DNA of 64,000 nt from Cyanobacteria bacterium SZAS LIN-3 (GTDB taxonomy: Bacteria; Cyanobacteriota; Vampirovibrionia; Obscuribacterales; Obscuribacteraceae): the NCBI GenBank assembly GCA_018266215.1, contig JAFEAV010000001.1, positions 62,001 to 126,000 of the forward strand, given 5' to 3'. The translations under genes and the position numbers were made by a program. Below are positions 36,134 through 44,457 of this stretch, one piece after another. Position 1 is the stretch's first letter; each line of letters starts with the position of its first letter. Under the pieces are notes generated by a model, which worked only from the letters and a program-made list of their open reading frames with translations, ran no database searches and was not told where the DNA came from.

Positions 36134-37636
36134 ATGTCCTCGTCACAACCAGAGCCCGGTGCAGCTTCCGGCGCAACAGTCAAATTAGGCGACCTTTTAA
36201 CCGGAGCCGGTCTGCTCAAGCCGGAGGATCTGCGCCAGGCCATGATGATTGCCAAGACGCAGGGTCTGCCGGTCGGACGCGTGCTGATTATGTCCGGCTA
36301 CATGCAGGAAGCTCATCTGCAGGGCGCTGTGCAGGCACAGTCCATGCTCAAAGACGGCCTCATCGACCTGGAAACGGCTCTTGGCGGCTTGAGAGTGATT
36401 TCCAAGAGTGCCGTCTCCCTGGACGAAGCCCTCAGTAAGATGGGCTACGCCCAGCCGACAAATCAAGTGACCAATAAACTGGGCGAGCTCCTGCTCGAAT
36501 CCGGTCTTGTAGACAAGCAGCAGCTCGAGGCCGCCCTGGCCCACGGCCAGACCTCTGGTCTCCCTCTTGGCCGCGTGCTCGTCGTCACCGGCGCCGTCAG
36601 CGAACAATTGCTTTCCTCCGCTCTCAATGCTCAGATCCTCATCCGCGACCGGCGCGTTACCCGCGAACAGGCCATTTCCAGCCTGCGCTCGGCCAAGGAA
36701 CGGCAGGTGCCGATCGAAGAAACGCTGGCTGAAACCGGCGTAGCCGTGCTCTCCGCCGAGAGCGTGCGCCTTGGCGAATTGCTTGTCATGGCCCGGCTGC
36801 TGGACGAACAAAAGCTGATGCAGGCAGTTGAACTGGGTCTGATCAACGAACAACCGATAGGCCAGGTGCTGGTGCAAAACGGCATGGTGGAAGAAGCCTT
36901 ATTGCAGAGCGCTCTGCAAATCCAGCAAATGGTCAGCTCGGGCAAATTGCGCAAGAGCCACAGCGGACACGTCCTGGAGTTGTGCCACAAAGAAGGCCTG
37001 ACCCTGGAGCAAGCCGTTGAAAGAGTACAGCCCCCGCCGCCCGCTCCGGCGGCCAACAGCAACATTCCGCTCTATCAGTTTTTGCAACTGGCCGGTGTGA
37101 TCGGCGCTAAAGACATTGAAGATGCGCTCAAAATGGGCTCGCGCGACTCACACTTGATGGGACAGATGCTGCTTCTCACCGGCGCCATCAACGCCGACTT
37201 GTTGTCTGTTGCCCTCAAATGCGCCGACCTTTTGCGCCAGGGTGTATTGAAAACCGAGCAAGCGGTGATTGCCCTTGGAATCTGCGCCAAAAGCCAGGTT
37301 CCAATCGAGGAAGCTTTCAGACAACTGGGCTGGAGCGTCATGCTTCTCAACTCCAATAACCTTACGGCCGAACGCACATTGACTCTGCCGGCGCAGTCGG
37401 CGCCGGAAAAAGCCCCCGGCCCCACTGCATCTCAAGAAGTACAGCCGCAGCCGGTGAGCCCGGAGGTAGCCGCTTCCCAGGCCGTGGCCGCAGTCGATCT
37501 GGAACAGACAATTGCACCCTCGGCCCAGGTCAAACCCGGCAAAAAACCGACCGACACCGGCGAGATGGAACCGGTCAAGGAGGGCGAAACGAAGCCTTCT
37601 TCGCCGAAAAAACGTCTGGCCGATCTGATTCCGTAA
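36134..37636 (+). CDS. Four-repeat GspE-N/MshEN-like protein, 500 aa
   Basis: It is a paralogue of the 4068-6413 protein without the TPR part. Four 90-residue repeats begin near residues 17 (VKLGDLLTGAGLL), 113 (NKLGELLLESGLV), 213 (VRLGELLVMARLL) and 315 (IPLYQFLQLAGVI). Each carries a second half of the form [IL]-G-[QR]-[VM]-L-[VIL], and some end in EEAFRQLGW-like sequence. The C-terminal 100 residues are Pro/Glu-rich and disordered. There is no ATPase domain. Binding of c-di-GMP by MshEN-type units is known from MshE; binding here is untested. The ribosome site is weak. Confidence 0.8.
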   Translation: MSSSQPEPGAASGATVKLGDLLTGAGLLKPEDLRQAMMIAKTQGLPVGRVLIMSGYMQEAHLQGAVQAQSMLKDGLIDLETALGGLRVISKSAVSLDEALSKMGYAQPTNQVTNKLGELLLESGLVDKQQLEAALAHGQTSGLPLGRVLVVTGAVSEQLLSSALNAQILIRDRRVTREQAISSLRSAKERQVPIEETLAETGVAVLSAESVRLGELLVMARLLDEQKLMQAVELGLINEQPIGQVLVQNGMVEEALLQSALQIQQMVSSGKLRKSHSGHVLELCHKEGLTLEQAVERVQPPPPAPAANSNIPLYQFLQLAGVIGAKDIEDALKMGSRDSHLMGQMLLLTGAINADLLSVALKCADLLRQGVLKTEQAVIALGICAKSQVPIEEAFRQLGWSVMLLNSNNLTAERTLTLPAQSAPEKAPGPTASQEVQPQPVSPEVAASQAVAAVDLEQTIAPSAQVKPGKKPTDTGEMEPVKEGETKPSSPKKRLADLIP

Positions 37637-37667
37637 GACAACAAGATTTGCACTTATTCAGTCAATT

Positions 37668-37691
37668 TTGTGCACCATATGTGGTGCACAA
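37668..37691. promoter_or_regulatory. 10-4-10 inverted repeat, operator candidate upstream of sod
   Basis: TTGTGCACCA (37668-37677) and TGGTGCACAA (37682-37691) are perfect complements around TATG. There is no T-run on either side, so a dimeric-repressor site is more likely than a terminator. It lies 130 bases before the superoxide dismutase start codon. Confidence 0.55.
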
Positions 37692-37821
37692 TTAAGAACA
37701 TTCGTTGCTTTTTCCACATTTTATGTAGGAAAGCCCCATCTTGAGTTGCCGGATATGGTATGAATAGCCCTCAAGATCCGCACCCAGACTGCATACTGTG
37801 TTGCATAGGAGAATTTATTTC

Positions 37822-38433
37822 ATGCTTCAACAAAAGATTTCATACAAGCCCTACCCGGTTCAGGATTTCAGCCACCTGAAAGGGCTTAATGGCATCTCCG
37901 ATAAAACCCTGGAGATCCACTTCAAACTCTACGCCGGTTATGTCAAGAACACAAACGACCTGAACGAAAAAATCATCGAATTGACCGAAGCCGGCAAAAG
38001 CGGCTCCCTTGAATACGCTGAATTGAAACGTCGCTACGGCTTCGAATACAACGGCATGAGATTGCACGAATACTATTTCGGCAACATGAAAGCCGGCGGT
38101 TCGGAACTGAAAGAAGGCGGCGCCCTCGGCAAACTGATCACCGAAACCTATTCTTCCATCGAAGTCTGGAAGAACGATTTCTTCAAAGTCGGCTCCATGC
38201 GCGGAGTGGGCTGGGCCATCCTTTTCCAGGATCCCTTCACCAAGACCCTTTCCAACCACTGGATCACCCTGCATGAAGAAGGCAACATTGCCGGTTTCCA
38301 GCCCATCCTCGTGATGGATGCCTGGGAGCATGCATTCTTGCTGGATTATGTACCGGCCGATCGCCCCAAATACATCGAAGCTTTCTACAGCAACATCGAT
38401 TGGGACAAAGTAGAAGCTCGCTTGCTCAAGTAA
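37822..38433 (+). CDS. sodB: Fe/Mn superoxide dismutase family protein, 203 aa
   Basis: The ATG at 37822 (MLQQKISYKP) has AGGAG ten bases upstream. The metal ligands read as His33 (LEIHFKLYAGYV), His82 (RLHEYYF), Asp166 and His170 (MDAWEHAFLLDY), the normal H-H-D-H set. The first helix is one residue shorter than in E. coli SodB and has Tyr in place of the second-shell His that follows the first ligand. It is thus a divergent but apparently intact enzyme that would dismute superoxide in the cytoplasm. Iron versus manganese cannot be decided. Confidence 0.87.
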   Translation: MLQQKISYKPYPVQDFSHLKGLNGISDKTLEIHFKLYAGYVKNTNDLNEKIIELTEAGKSGSLEYAELKRRYGFEYNGMRLHEYYFGNMKAGGSELKEGGALGKLITETYSSIEVWKNDFFKVGSMRGVGWAILFQDPFTKTLSNHWITLHEEGNIAGFQPILVMDAWEHAFLLDYVPADRPKYIEAFYSNIDWDKVEARLLK

Positions 38434-38451
38434 GCAGCAACAAAGCAACAC

Positions 38452-38487
38452 AAAGGGGCGGCGAGCGCAAAGGCTTGTCGCCCTTTT
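38452..38487 (+). terminator. Terminator after sod
   Basis: AAAGGG/CCCTTTT arms with an inner GCGGCGAGC/GCTTGTCGC helix form a long hairpin ending in a T-run, 20 bases after the sod stop codon. Confidence 0.8.
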
Positions 38488-38566
38488 GACTATGGTTACA
38501 AAGAATTCAACAGAGAGGCGCGAGACAAAGCCTCTTGAAAACAGTAGAATCTAGTTGCGCCCTGGG

Positions 38567-39580
38567 ATGAATGTCATGAAAGAAAGCCACACCGCCGAAA
38601 ATTTGCAAGAGCAGATGCAGGATTTTGCTTACGACGAAGATGTCGTAAGTGACGCAACCGATGCCGACGAATACGCCGGCGAAAGCGTCGACGTAAACGC
38701 CGAAGATTGCTGGTCCTATGAAGTGCCTCGTCCCTGGCTGACAATCGAAGAAGCAGCCAGCATGCTGGGCCGCTCGGTGCGCGGAGTGGAACGCTCAATC
38801 GTCGGCCGCTGGGGCAACAAGCTGCCGGAAGGCTGGCAGGCCCGCAGAGTGCGCATGGACGGCAAGGACGAATGGCGCATCGTGCCGCCGCCCGGCTTCA
38901 GAGTGAAACATTCCAAAAAGCTTGATCCTGCCGCGAAGGAGGCTCTGGCCCGATTCCAGCAAGAGCAGAGCAAGCGTGACCTGATCGAAGCCAAGGAAAG
39001 GGCCCTGCAAGAAGCCCTGGAAGAGGCTTACGCAAAATCGCCGCTGGGCACAGAATTTAGCGACGACTCAAAAACGACTTTCAATGCCGATCCGGACCAA
39101 TCCGAATACGACTACAACAACGAGGACAGAGACGTGACAAGCAAGACGGCGGAAGCGCAGAGCGGTTTCTCCCTGGAGAAACTCTTCCAGTCAGCCAGCC
39201 AGTTAGCGCAAAAAGAGCTGGCCTCGCTCGGTCTCAATGTCAAAAACCAGCTCATGGTGGACAGTCAAAACCACGCAGCCGGCCTCGATGTCGAGCACAC
39301 AATCGTCATCGATCGTTCGGACGAAGTGGAAAAACTGCTGCGCGAACTGGCCAACGTGCAAAAAGAACTGGCCGAAGAGCGCCGGTTGCACATGGAAGAC
39401 ATGCGCTTGATGAGCCAGATGCAAAACAATATGCGCCTGCTCGAAATGAACGCCACGCAAACATCGGAATTAAAAGAAGATCTGCAAATGGCCCAGAAAC
39501 TTCTGGCCGAGCATAAAAAGCAATACCAGGCTTACCTGGCTCTTCCCTGGTGGAAAAAAATCTTCAAGAGCCAACCATGA
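38567..39580 (+). CDS. HTH-like N-terminal and coiled-coil C-terminal protein, 337 aa
   Basis: Residues 45-125 carry a winged-helix/excisionase-like segment (PWLTIEEAASMLGRSVRGVERSI), followed by RRVRMDGKDEWRIVPPPG. Acidic, Ala/Glu-rich sequence follows, then a coiled coil at about 245-325 (EVEKLLRELANVQKELAEERR) and a final PWWKKIFKSQ that might touch the membrane. The start is uncertain between 38567 and 38576; GGGA favours the latter. A DNA-binding or division-associated role is possible but unproven. It lies seven bases upstream of the SelW-like gene. Confidence 0.7.
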   Translation: MNVMKESHTAENLQEQMQDFAYDEDVVSDATDADEYAGESVDVNAEDCWSYEVPRPWLTIEEAASMLGRSVRGVERSIVGRWGNKLPEGWQARRVRMDGKDEWRIVPPPGFRVKHSKKLDPAAKEALARFQQEQSKRDLIEAKERALQEALEEAYAKSPLGTEFSDDSKTTFNADPDQSEYDYNNEDRDVTSKTAEAQSGFSLEKLFQSASQLAQKELASLGLNVKNQLMVDSQNHAAGLDVEHTIVIDRSDEVEKLLRELANVQKELAEERRLHMEDMRLMSQMQNNMRLLEMNATQTSELKEDLQMAQKLLAEHKKQYQAYLALPWWKKIFKSQP

Positions 39581-39587
39581 GGTGCCC

Positions 39588-39953
39588 ATGTCAGAATCAC
39601 AATCAAAGCGATTTAAAATCACCTACTGTACTTCCTGAGGCTACAGAAGCCGGGCAGCCAGTTTGGCCGCCGAACTAGAGCAAAAGCTCAATGCCGAAGT
39701 GCAGATTTCCCCGTCCACCGGCGGTGTGTTTGAAGTCGAAGATCACGGCGTTTTAATTTTTTCGAAGAAGCAATTGGGCCGTTTTCCCCACGAAGGCGAG
39801 ATAATGAGCATCGTGCAGAAAGGGGTTGCAAACAACCAACCTTCTGACAGCTCAGCCTCTGCTCAAGAAAAGGAGAAGACGGCGCCGACCTCTCAACCGA
39901 TATCGGTTAAGAGTTGGCTGACCAATCATCTGAAAGGTCTAAGCCGCGACTGA
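39588..39953 (+). CDS. SelW/Rdx-family selenoprotein candidate (C-x-x-U), 121 aa
   Basis: The ATG at 39588 follows GAGGTG by four or five bases. The frame reads FKITYCTS, then TGA (39636-39638), then GYRSRAASLAAELEQKL. This is exactly the SelW-family pattern Tyr-Cys-x-x-Sec-Gly-Tyr. The rest of the fold follows: EVQISPSTGGVFEVEDHG, LIFSKKQLGRFP and EGEIMSIVQK. A 35-residue Ser/Lys-rich tail is extra. A gene beginning at TTG 39663 would lack the first strand and the redox motif, so it is not credible. Rdx proteins are thioredoxin-fold oxidoreductases of uncertain substrate. It sits between the HTH/coiled-coil gene and cmk. Confidence 0.88.
39653..39671 (+). promoter_or_regulatory. Bacterial SECIS element candidate
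   Basis: Fourteen bases after the UGA a compact hairpin forms: GGC/GCC, one A-C mismatch, GCCA/UGGC, closing a GUU loop. The loop starts 23 bases after the UGA and opens with G-U, matching the known bSECIS layout. It lies inside the reading frame, as bacterial SECIS elements do. Confidence 0.75.
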
Positions 39954-39961
39954 AACAGCCC

Positions 39962-40726
39962 ATGGGTGATAAATCGGCCAAATCCGGCGAATCGCAGACC
40001 GAAGCAACGCAGTTTGGTGCACTCCAGATAGCAATAGACGGTCCCGCCGGGGCCGGTAAGTCAACCGTGGCCAGACGGCTGGCGGAATCTCTGGGCTATC
40101 TATATATAGATACCGGGGCCATGTACCGGACCGCCACCTGGCTGGCCCGCAAACACAACCTGAGCCTGTCCCAGGCCGACGAGATCGCCCAGCTGGCTGC
40201 CGGTAGCGATATCGTTCTGAAACCCGCCGATGAAACCTCGGAAGGGCGCATCCGCGTCTTCGTCAACGGCGAAGAAGTGACCATGGCCATCCGCACCCGC
40301 GAAATCACCGAATGGGCCAGCCCGGTGTCGGCCCTGGCCCCGCTGCGCACAGTCCTGGTGAAAAAACAGCAGCAGCTGGCCTCCAGCGGAGCCGCCGTTC
40401 TGGACGGCCGCGACATCGGCACGGTCGTACTGCCCAATGCCGGCCTGAAGATATTTCTCACCGCCTCCCCCGACGTCCGGGCTCGCCGCTGTCTTATCGA
40501 CCTGGAGCGCCAGGGTGAAAAGGCCAACTTCGACGAGCTTTTGAAAGCCATCAACGAGCGCGACCACCGCGACTCCACCCGGGACGTATCGCCCCTGACC
40601 AAGGCCGACGACGCAATTGAAGTCTCCACCGACAATTTGAGCATCGACCAGGTCGTGGACAAACTGATGAGCCTGGTCAAAAGCCGGCTGCAACAATCGA
40701 CCAGCAAAAGCGGCAGCCCGGCATAA
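39962..40726 (+). CDS. cmk: Cytidylate kinase
   Basis: The ATG at 39962 lies eight bases after the SelW-like stop. A TTG at 39914 inside the previous gene is possible but less likely. The P-loop is GPAGAGKS (27-34). Other CMK features are YIDTGAMYRTATWLA, the LDGRDIGTVVLPNA segment, RRCLIDL in the lid region and ERDHRDSTRDVSPL. It phosphorylates CMP and dCMP. The 254-residue length is slightly long because of a 22-residue polar N-terminus and a Ser-rich tail. Confidence 0.95.
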   Translation: MGDKSAKSGESQTEATQFGALQIAIDGPAGAGKSTVARRLAESLGYLYIDTGAMYRTATWLARKHNLSLSQADEIAQLAAGSDIVLKPADETSEGRIRVFVNGEEVTMAIRTREITEWASPVSALAPLRTVLVKKQQQLASSGAAVLDGRDIGTVVLPNAGLKIFLTASPDVRARRCLIDLERQGEKANFDELLKAINERDHRDSTRDVSPLTKADDAIEVSTDNLSIDQVVDKLMSLVKSRLQQSTSKSGSPA

Positions 40727-40819
40727 AATCCGGTCTATATACGTAAGTACACCAGTTTCAAAACCATCTCCGCCTACTAAAGTGAAAGTGCCGTAAAAGA
40801 CTTTCCCCCGTAAGCAGAA

Positions 40820-41938
40820 ATGGCACAAGAATCAGACAACCATAAAGACGTCCCCAAGTCCGGCCATGCAAATGGCGATGCCACCGGCGCGGAGCAAAAG
40901 ACTGGTGGGACAAACGGACTCAACAGCGTCGATATTCTGGGTGGAGAGCAACTAGCGGTTGAAGGTCCACTGCGACTTCCGGCCAACCGCAGTCGCAATT
41001 TGCCGCCGATCGGCACAGCCGAGATGCTCAAAGACGAAACAATCGTCCTGCACCTCCATGCCGAAAGCGCAGACGGCAAGACCCACGGCGACGGTTTGCT
41101 GCATGTGCATCCGCAGGACCGGGACTATACATCCATCTTTGACCATATAGGCGGCATTCATCAAGGCGAGATCAAATTTGTTTCGCCCTGGACTGACAGC
41201 AGTGGCCTTCCCACCAACAGCACCCCGGTCAAGAGCGATGTGGTGCCCGAGCCCGGCACCACAGACAGTACCACAGCCAATACTCCCAATGCGGCGATAG
41301 TCGATCCGATTGTGCCCCCCAGTGCGGCTTTCACCACCGATGTGACGACCACTTACAACGCCATGTCGGCCGAGACGAGGGCTATTGTCAGCAAAAGCGG
41401 CGCCAAAGTAGTGGGAGTGCATCACCTGACCGACGCCATGCCCGAGCTCAAAGGGCAGGCCCCGCGCGGCTGGCCGGCGGGAGCTACCTGGGACAGCGTG
41501 GACGGCTGCTGGAGCGCGGGCAAAAACGAGATTATAGTGGCCGAGGAAAGGCAACAGATAGCCGGGCAAAAATGGATGCCCAGCGGCCGAGTCAAGGAAG
41601 TGCTGCGCCACGAAACGGGCCATGCCGTTGACTACACGATCAAAAAGCTGTCGGAGCAGGATGATTTCAAAAAAGCCTATGAGGATGATCTGCAGGCTAT
41701 GCCCGCCGCCGACAAAGCACCGCTCTCGTACTTCCTGCAACCGGGCAGCGCCGGTCGCGAGGAAACCGCCGCCGAAGGCGTTGCCGACAGGGAAGGCGGA
41801 GCTACAGGCGGCAAAACATTCCACACTGATTTCAGCCGCACGCTCAAAGTAATAAACGACTCCATCAATTCCGTCGCCGGAAGCAGCAGCGTCTTAACGG
41901 GCGGCAGCACTCCGGGCAACGGCCAGATCAGCCGTTAA
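40820..41938 (+). CDS. Zincin-like protein with HETGH motif, 372 aa
   Basis: The C-terminal domain has VLRHETGHAVDY (His264, Glu265, His268) and a downstream acidic helix GREETAAEGVAD that could supply the third zinc ligand. This arrangement recalls the ATLF-like (lethal-factor C-terminal-like) metallopeptidase group found in many harmless bacteria. Residues 1-200 are low complexity with a His/Asp patch (LHLHAESADGKTHGDGLLHVHP) and a Thr/Pro-rich linker. No signal peptide is seen. The end overlaps the convergent ferritin-like gene by four bases. Peptidase activity is inferred from the motif alone. Confidence 0.72.
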   Translation: MAQESDNHKDVPKSGHANGDATGAEQKTGGTNGLNSVDILGGEQLAVEGPLRLPANRSRNLPPIGTAEMLKDETIVLHLHAESADGKTHGDGLLHVHPQDRDYTSIFDHIGGIHQGEIKFVSPWTDSSGLPTNSTPVKSDVVPEPGTTDSTTANTPNAAIVDPIVPPSAAFTTDVTTTYNAMSAETRAIVSKSGAKVVGVHHLTDAMPELKGQAPRGWPAGATWDSVDGCWSAGKNEIIVAEERQQIAGQKWMPSGRVKEVLRHETGHAVDYTIKKLSEQDDFKKAYEDDLQAMPAADKAPLSYFLQPGSAGREETAAEGVADREGGATGGKTFHTDFSRTLKVINDSINSVAGSSSVLTGGSTPGNGQISR

Positions 41939-43098
41939 GGCGTAGCGGCCAGTATGTCCTCACTTGTCAGATCGGGCATAGCCCGACCACTCTCAAAGCT
42001 GAGTATGCCCATCTCGGCATAACGCGGTCTTGATCTTTCGGTGAGCAAACCCAGTCGCTTCAAATTGGGGATCATCAGACGAAACATTGAATTGCGGAAA
42101 AACGTCATCAGCTGCGAGTCTGAGGCAAACTTGTTCCATTCCTTGAGGGTAAAGTAATTGCCCCAGTACTCCTCATACATCTCATGGATAAGGAAGCGTC
42201 TTTGCAAAAGCAGGGCAATTTCAAAGGCGAGATCTTCGCGTTCCGCCCTTTCCTTTTCATTCAGCTCGGTCTCGTAAAAGCGCTTCAGAGCGAGCACTCC
42301 GTAATTGACGTGCCGGGCTTCATCGATCACTATCAAGCGCAAAATTTCACGCAGAAGGGGTTCATTGACAATGCCGCGAATCATCGTAAAGGCACCGAGG
42401 GCAAACCCCTCGATCATGATCTGCATGCCCAGAAATTTTATATCCCAGCGCGGATCAGCCACCAGAGCCTCACTCAGCACATAGAGATTTTCGTTTATTT
42501 CATATTTGCGATGCAATTTTTCGTTGAGGTAGCGATGGAATACCTCGACATGTCGGGCCTCATCCACCACTTGCGTGGCACCGAAGAGCTTACCGTCGAG
42601 CCAGGGCACCGCCTGCAATACCTGGGCCGCACCATAGAGCGCCCCCTGCTCGCCATGCAAAATCTGACTGAGCATCCAGGAGAGAAGGGCCTGACGATGT
42701 TCGGCCTTTTCTTTCTCACTCATCTTGCCCCAGATAGGAAGCACCACCCCCGGGCAATAACTGTCAGGGATGAGGTGATTGACCTGATCGAGAGGATCAA
42801 ATTCACGACTCCAGTCCAGGCTCTCGTCATTGACGTTCCACTGTCCGGACTTGGCGGCTTCATAGAGCCTGGCCATGGCCGGAAATTCCCGCAGATACTG
42901 CCAGTCATAATGGACATCATGACTGGCAGTCATCAACGTGGATGAAGCTCCCCGGGAGGTTTGCAATACCAGTCCTTTAAAAGCCGGCCCGAGAAAAGAC
43001 CGCAGCATATTGATGTTACCGCGAGCGACCGTCTCCGAGACGGTAGGCCAGTTTCGCTCAAGTGCCAGAAATAATTGGGACAGAGATTGAATGCTCAT
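41935..43098 (-). CDS. Ferritin-like diiron oxygenase-type protein, 387 aa
   Basis: An all-helical protein with two E-x-x-H type motifs: VVDEARHVEVF and VIDEARHVNYG, plus helices with HGEQGALYGA and MIEGFALGAF that can supply the other carboxylates. This is the layout of diiron oxygenases such as AurF and ribonucleotide-reductase R2-like proteins. The substrate is unknown. The ATG at 43098 begins MSIQSLSQLF. The gene upstream on the same strand is a small secreted protein. Confidence 0.82.
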   Translation of the reverse strand: MSIQSLSQLFLALERNWPTVSETVARGNINMLRSFLGPAFKGLVLQTSRGASSTLMTASHDVHYDWQYLREFPAMARLYEAAKSGQWNVNDESLDWSREFDPLDQVNHLIPDSYCPGVVLPIWGKMSEKEKAEHRQALLSWMLSQILHGEQGALYGAAQVLQAVPWLDGKLFGATQVVDEARHVEVFHRYLNEKLHRKYEINENLYVLSEALVADPRWDIKFLGMQIMIEGFALGAFTMIRGIVNEPLLREILRLIVIDEARHVNYGVLALKRFYETELNEKERAEREDLAFEIALLLQRRFLIHEMYEEYWGNYFTLKEWNKFASDSQLMTFFRNSMFRLMIPNLKRLGLLTERSRPRYAEMGILSFESGRAMPDLTSEDILAATP

Positions 43099-43120
43099 AG
43101 CAGATACCCCGGGATGCCTT

Positions 43121-43468
43121 TTAGTCGTGCTTGACCCGTTTTTCCAGTTCCAATTTGTGTATCTTGGTACTGACTTTATTCAGGGCGGCTTCAATTTTCA
43201 GCCTGTCTTCAGGTGAAACTTTGCCCTGGTTGTCGCCTTTCATTTCGTGCTTACGGTGAGCGATATCCGCCAGGTCACTGCGCAATTTCTTGGCCTCCTT
43301 AACGGTCAAGTCGCCTCTCTTTTGACCTTCGTTGATTTCCTGCATCAGTTTATTGGCGCGGCTATCGATAGTCCATTTCTCTTCACTGGCAAGCAGGGGC
43401 TGAGACGCAAAACAAAGCACGGCTCCCAGCATCAATAAAGTTTGAGCTTGACGATTTGAACTGTTCAT
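43121..43468 (-). CDS. Small secreted charged protein, 115 aa
   Basis: The ATG has a strong GGAGG five bases upstream. The signal peptide (QTLLMLGAVLCFASQPLLAS) ends near residue 28. The mature part is helical and highly charged (EGQKRGDLTVKEAKKLRSDL), possibly a coiled coil. No known domain is recognised. It lies between the hydrolase and ferritin-like genes, 22 bases from the latter. Confidence 0.75.
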   Translation of the reverse strand: MNSSNRQAQTLLMLGAVLCFASQPLLASEEKWTIDSRANKLMQEINEGQKRGDLTVKEAKKLRSDLADIAHRKHEMKGDNQGKVSPEDRLKIEAALNKVSTKIHKLELEKRVKHD

Positions 43469-43488
43469 TTTTACCTCCAGTAAAATAA

Positions 43489-44457
43489 TTAGCGCGCCGG
43501 CTTATGCGCCGTGCCTTCGGTGCGAATCCAGTCAGTGAGAAGCAAGGCCAGTTGATGTTTCAACTGGTTTTCTTCGAGCAGCAAATGCTCTCCGTCGCCA
43601 ACGATCAATAGCAGTTTATCCGGTGTGGAGAGATCGTTGAACAATTCGATCGTGCCCTCGGGTTTGACCAACTTGTCTTTGAAACCAGCCAACATCAGCA
43701 CCGGCATCTTCTCCACGAGTTTGGCGGCATCATTATTACCCTTCATGAAAGACTCAAACTGTTTCAACTCTTTAGGAGTAATCTTCATGCGATTGAGTGG
43801 CTCCGATTCCATTTTTGCGCGCAGGGCGGGATCATCGGTAATGCGGTCAACGACTTCGGGGGTCATATCGACCGGTTTGTCGGCATCAGCCAGATAGTGC
43901 GCACCAATCACAAGCTCAGAACTGGTCTTGGCATAGCGATCACTTGAAGGTACGCATGAAATCAAAGCATCGACGAGATCCGGATGACGAGAGCAGGCCG
44001 CAAGAGCAATGGCGCCGCCCATGGATTCACCGACCATAACGATGGGAACACCGGGATAGGTCTTGCGCAGCACTCTCAAGGCCGCTTCAACGTCGCTGAG
44101 GCAGGCTTCAAAATCAACCTGGGCCTCGCCCTTGCGATGCATCCACTCACCAAAACCACGCACATCCAGGGCATAGACAGCAAAGCCATGACCGGCCATA
44201 ACGCGGCCAAACTGGGAGAAAGAAGCACTGCTGAAGCCCAGTCCGTGCACACAAAGAAGGACTTCCTGGGGTTTGTTGACCGGGATCCAGGAGCGATATG
44301 GTGTCTTGATGCCCCTGGCCCAGAGAGGGCTCTTCACAGCGATCACCTTTTTTGCCGGCGCGGCATTGGCCGCCCCGACCGAGCAGCAAAAGCTGCTGCT
44401 GAAAGCCAGACTTGCGGCCAACAACGTGAGCGAGATCTTGAATGTATCTATGCGCAT
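43489..44457 (-). CDS. Secreted alpha/beta hydrolase, 322 aa
   Basis: The ATG at 44457 (MRIDTFKISL) follows GAGGA and gives a signal peptide (residues 1-32, rich in Ser/Ala). The nucleophile elbow is VGESMGG, the oxyanion region CVHGLGFSS, the Asp in LAGFKDKLV and the His in DGEHLLL. The pattern fits the monoacylglycerol-lipase-like (Hydrolase_4) group. Substrates are typically acyl esters. It is secreted or lipid-facing. The gene heads a run of three genes on the minus strand. Confidence 0.88.
   Translation of the reverse strand: MRIDTFKISLTLLAASLAFSSSFCCSVGAANAAPAKKVIAVKSPLWARGIKTPYRSWIPVNKPQEVLLCVHGLGFSSASFSQFGRVMAGHGFAVYALDVRGFGEWMHRKGEAQVDFEACLSDVEAALRVLRKTYPGVPIVMVGESMGGAIALAACSRHPDLVDALISCVPSSDRYAKTSSELVIGAHYLADADKPVDMTPEVVDRITDDPALRAKMESEPLNRMKITPKELKQFESFMKGNNDAAKLVEKMPVLMLAGFKDKLVKPEGTIELFNDLSTPDKLLLIVGDGEHLLLEENQLKHQLALLLTDWIRTEGTAHKPAR

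Noticed and set aside
39663-39953. Separate gene starting at TTG 39663
   Set aside because: It would lack the first strand and redox motif of the SelW fold. The upstream in-frame ATG has a good ribosome site.
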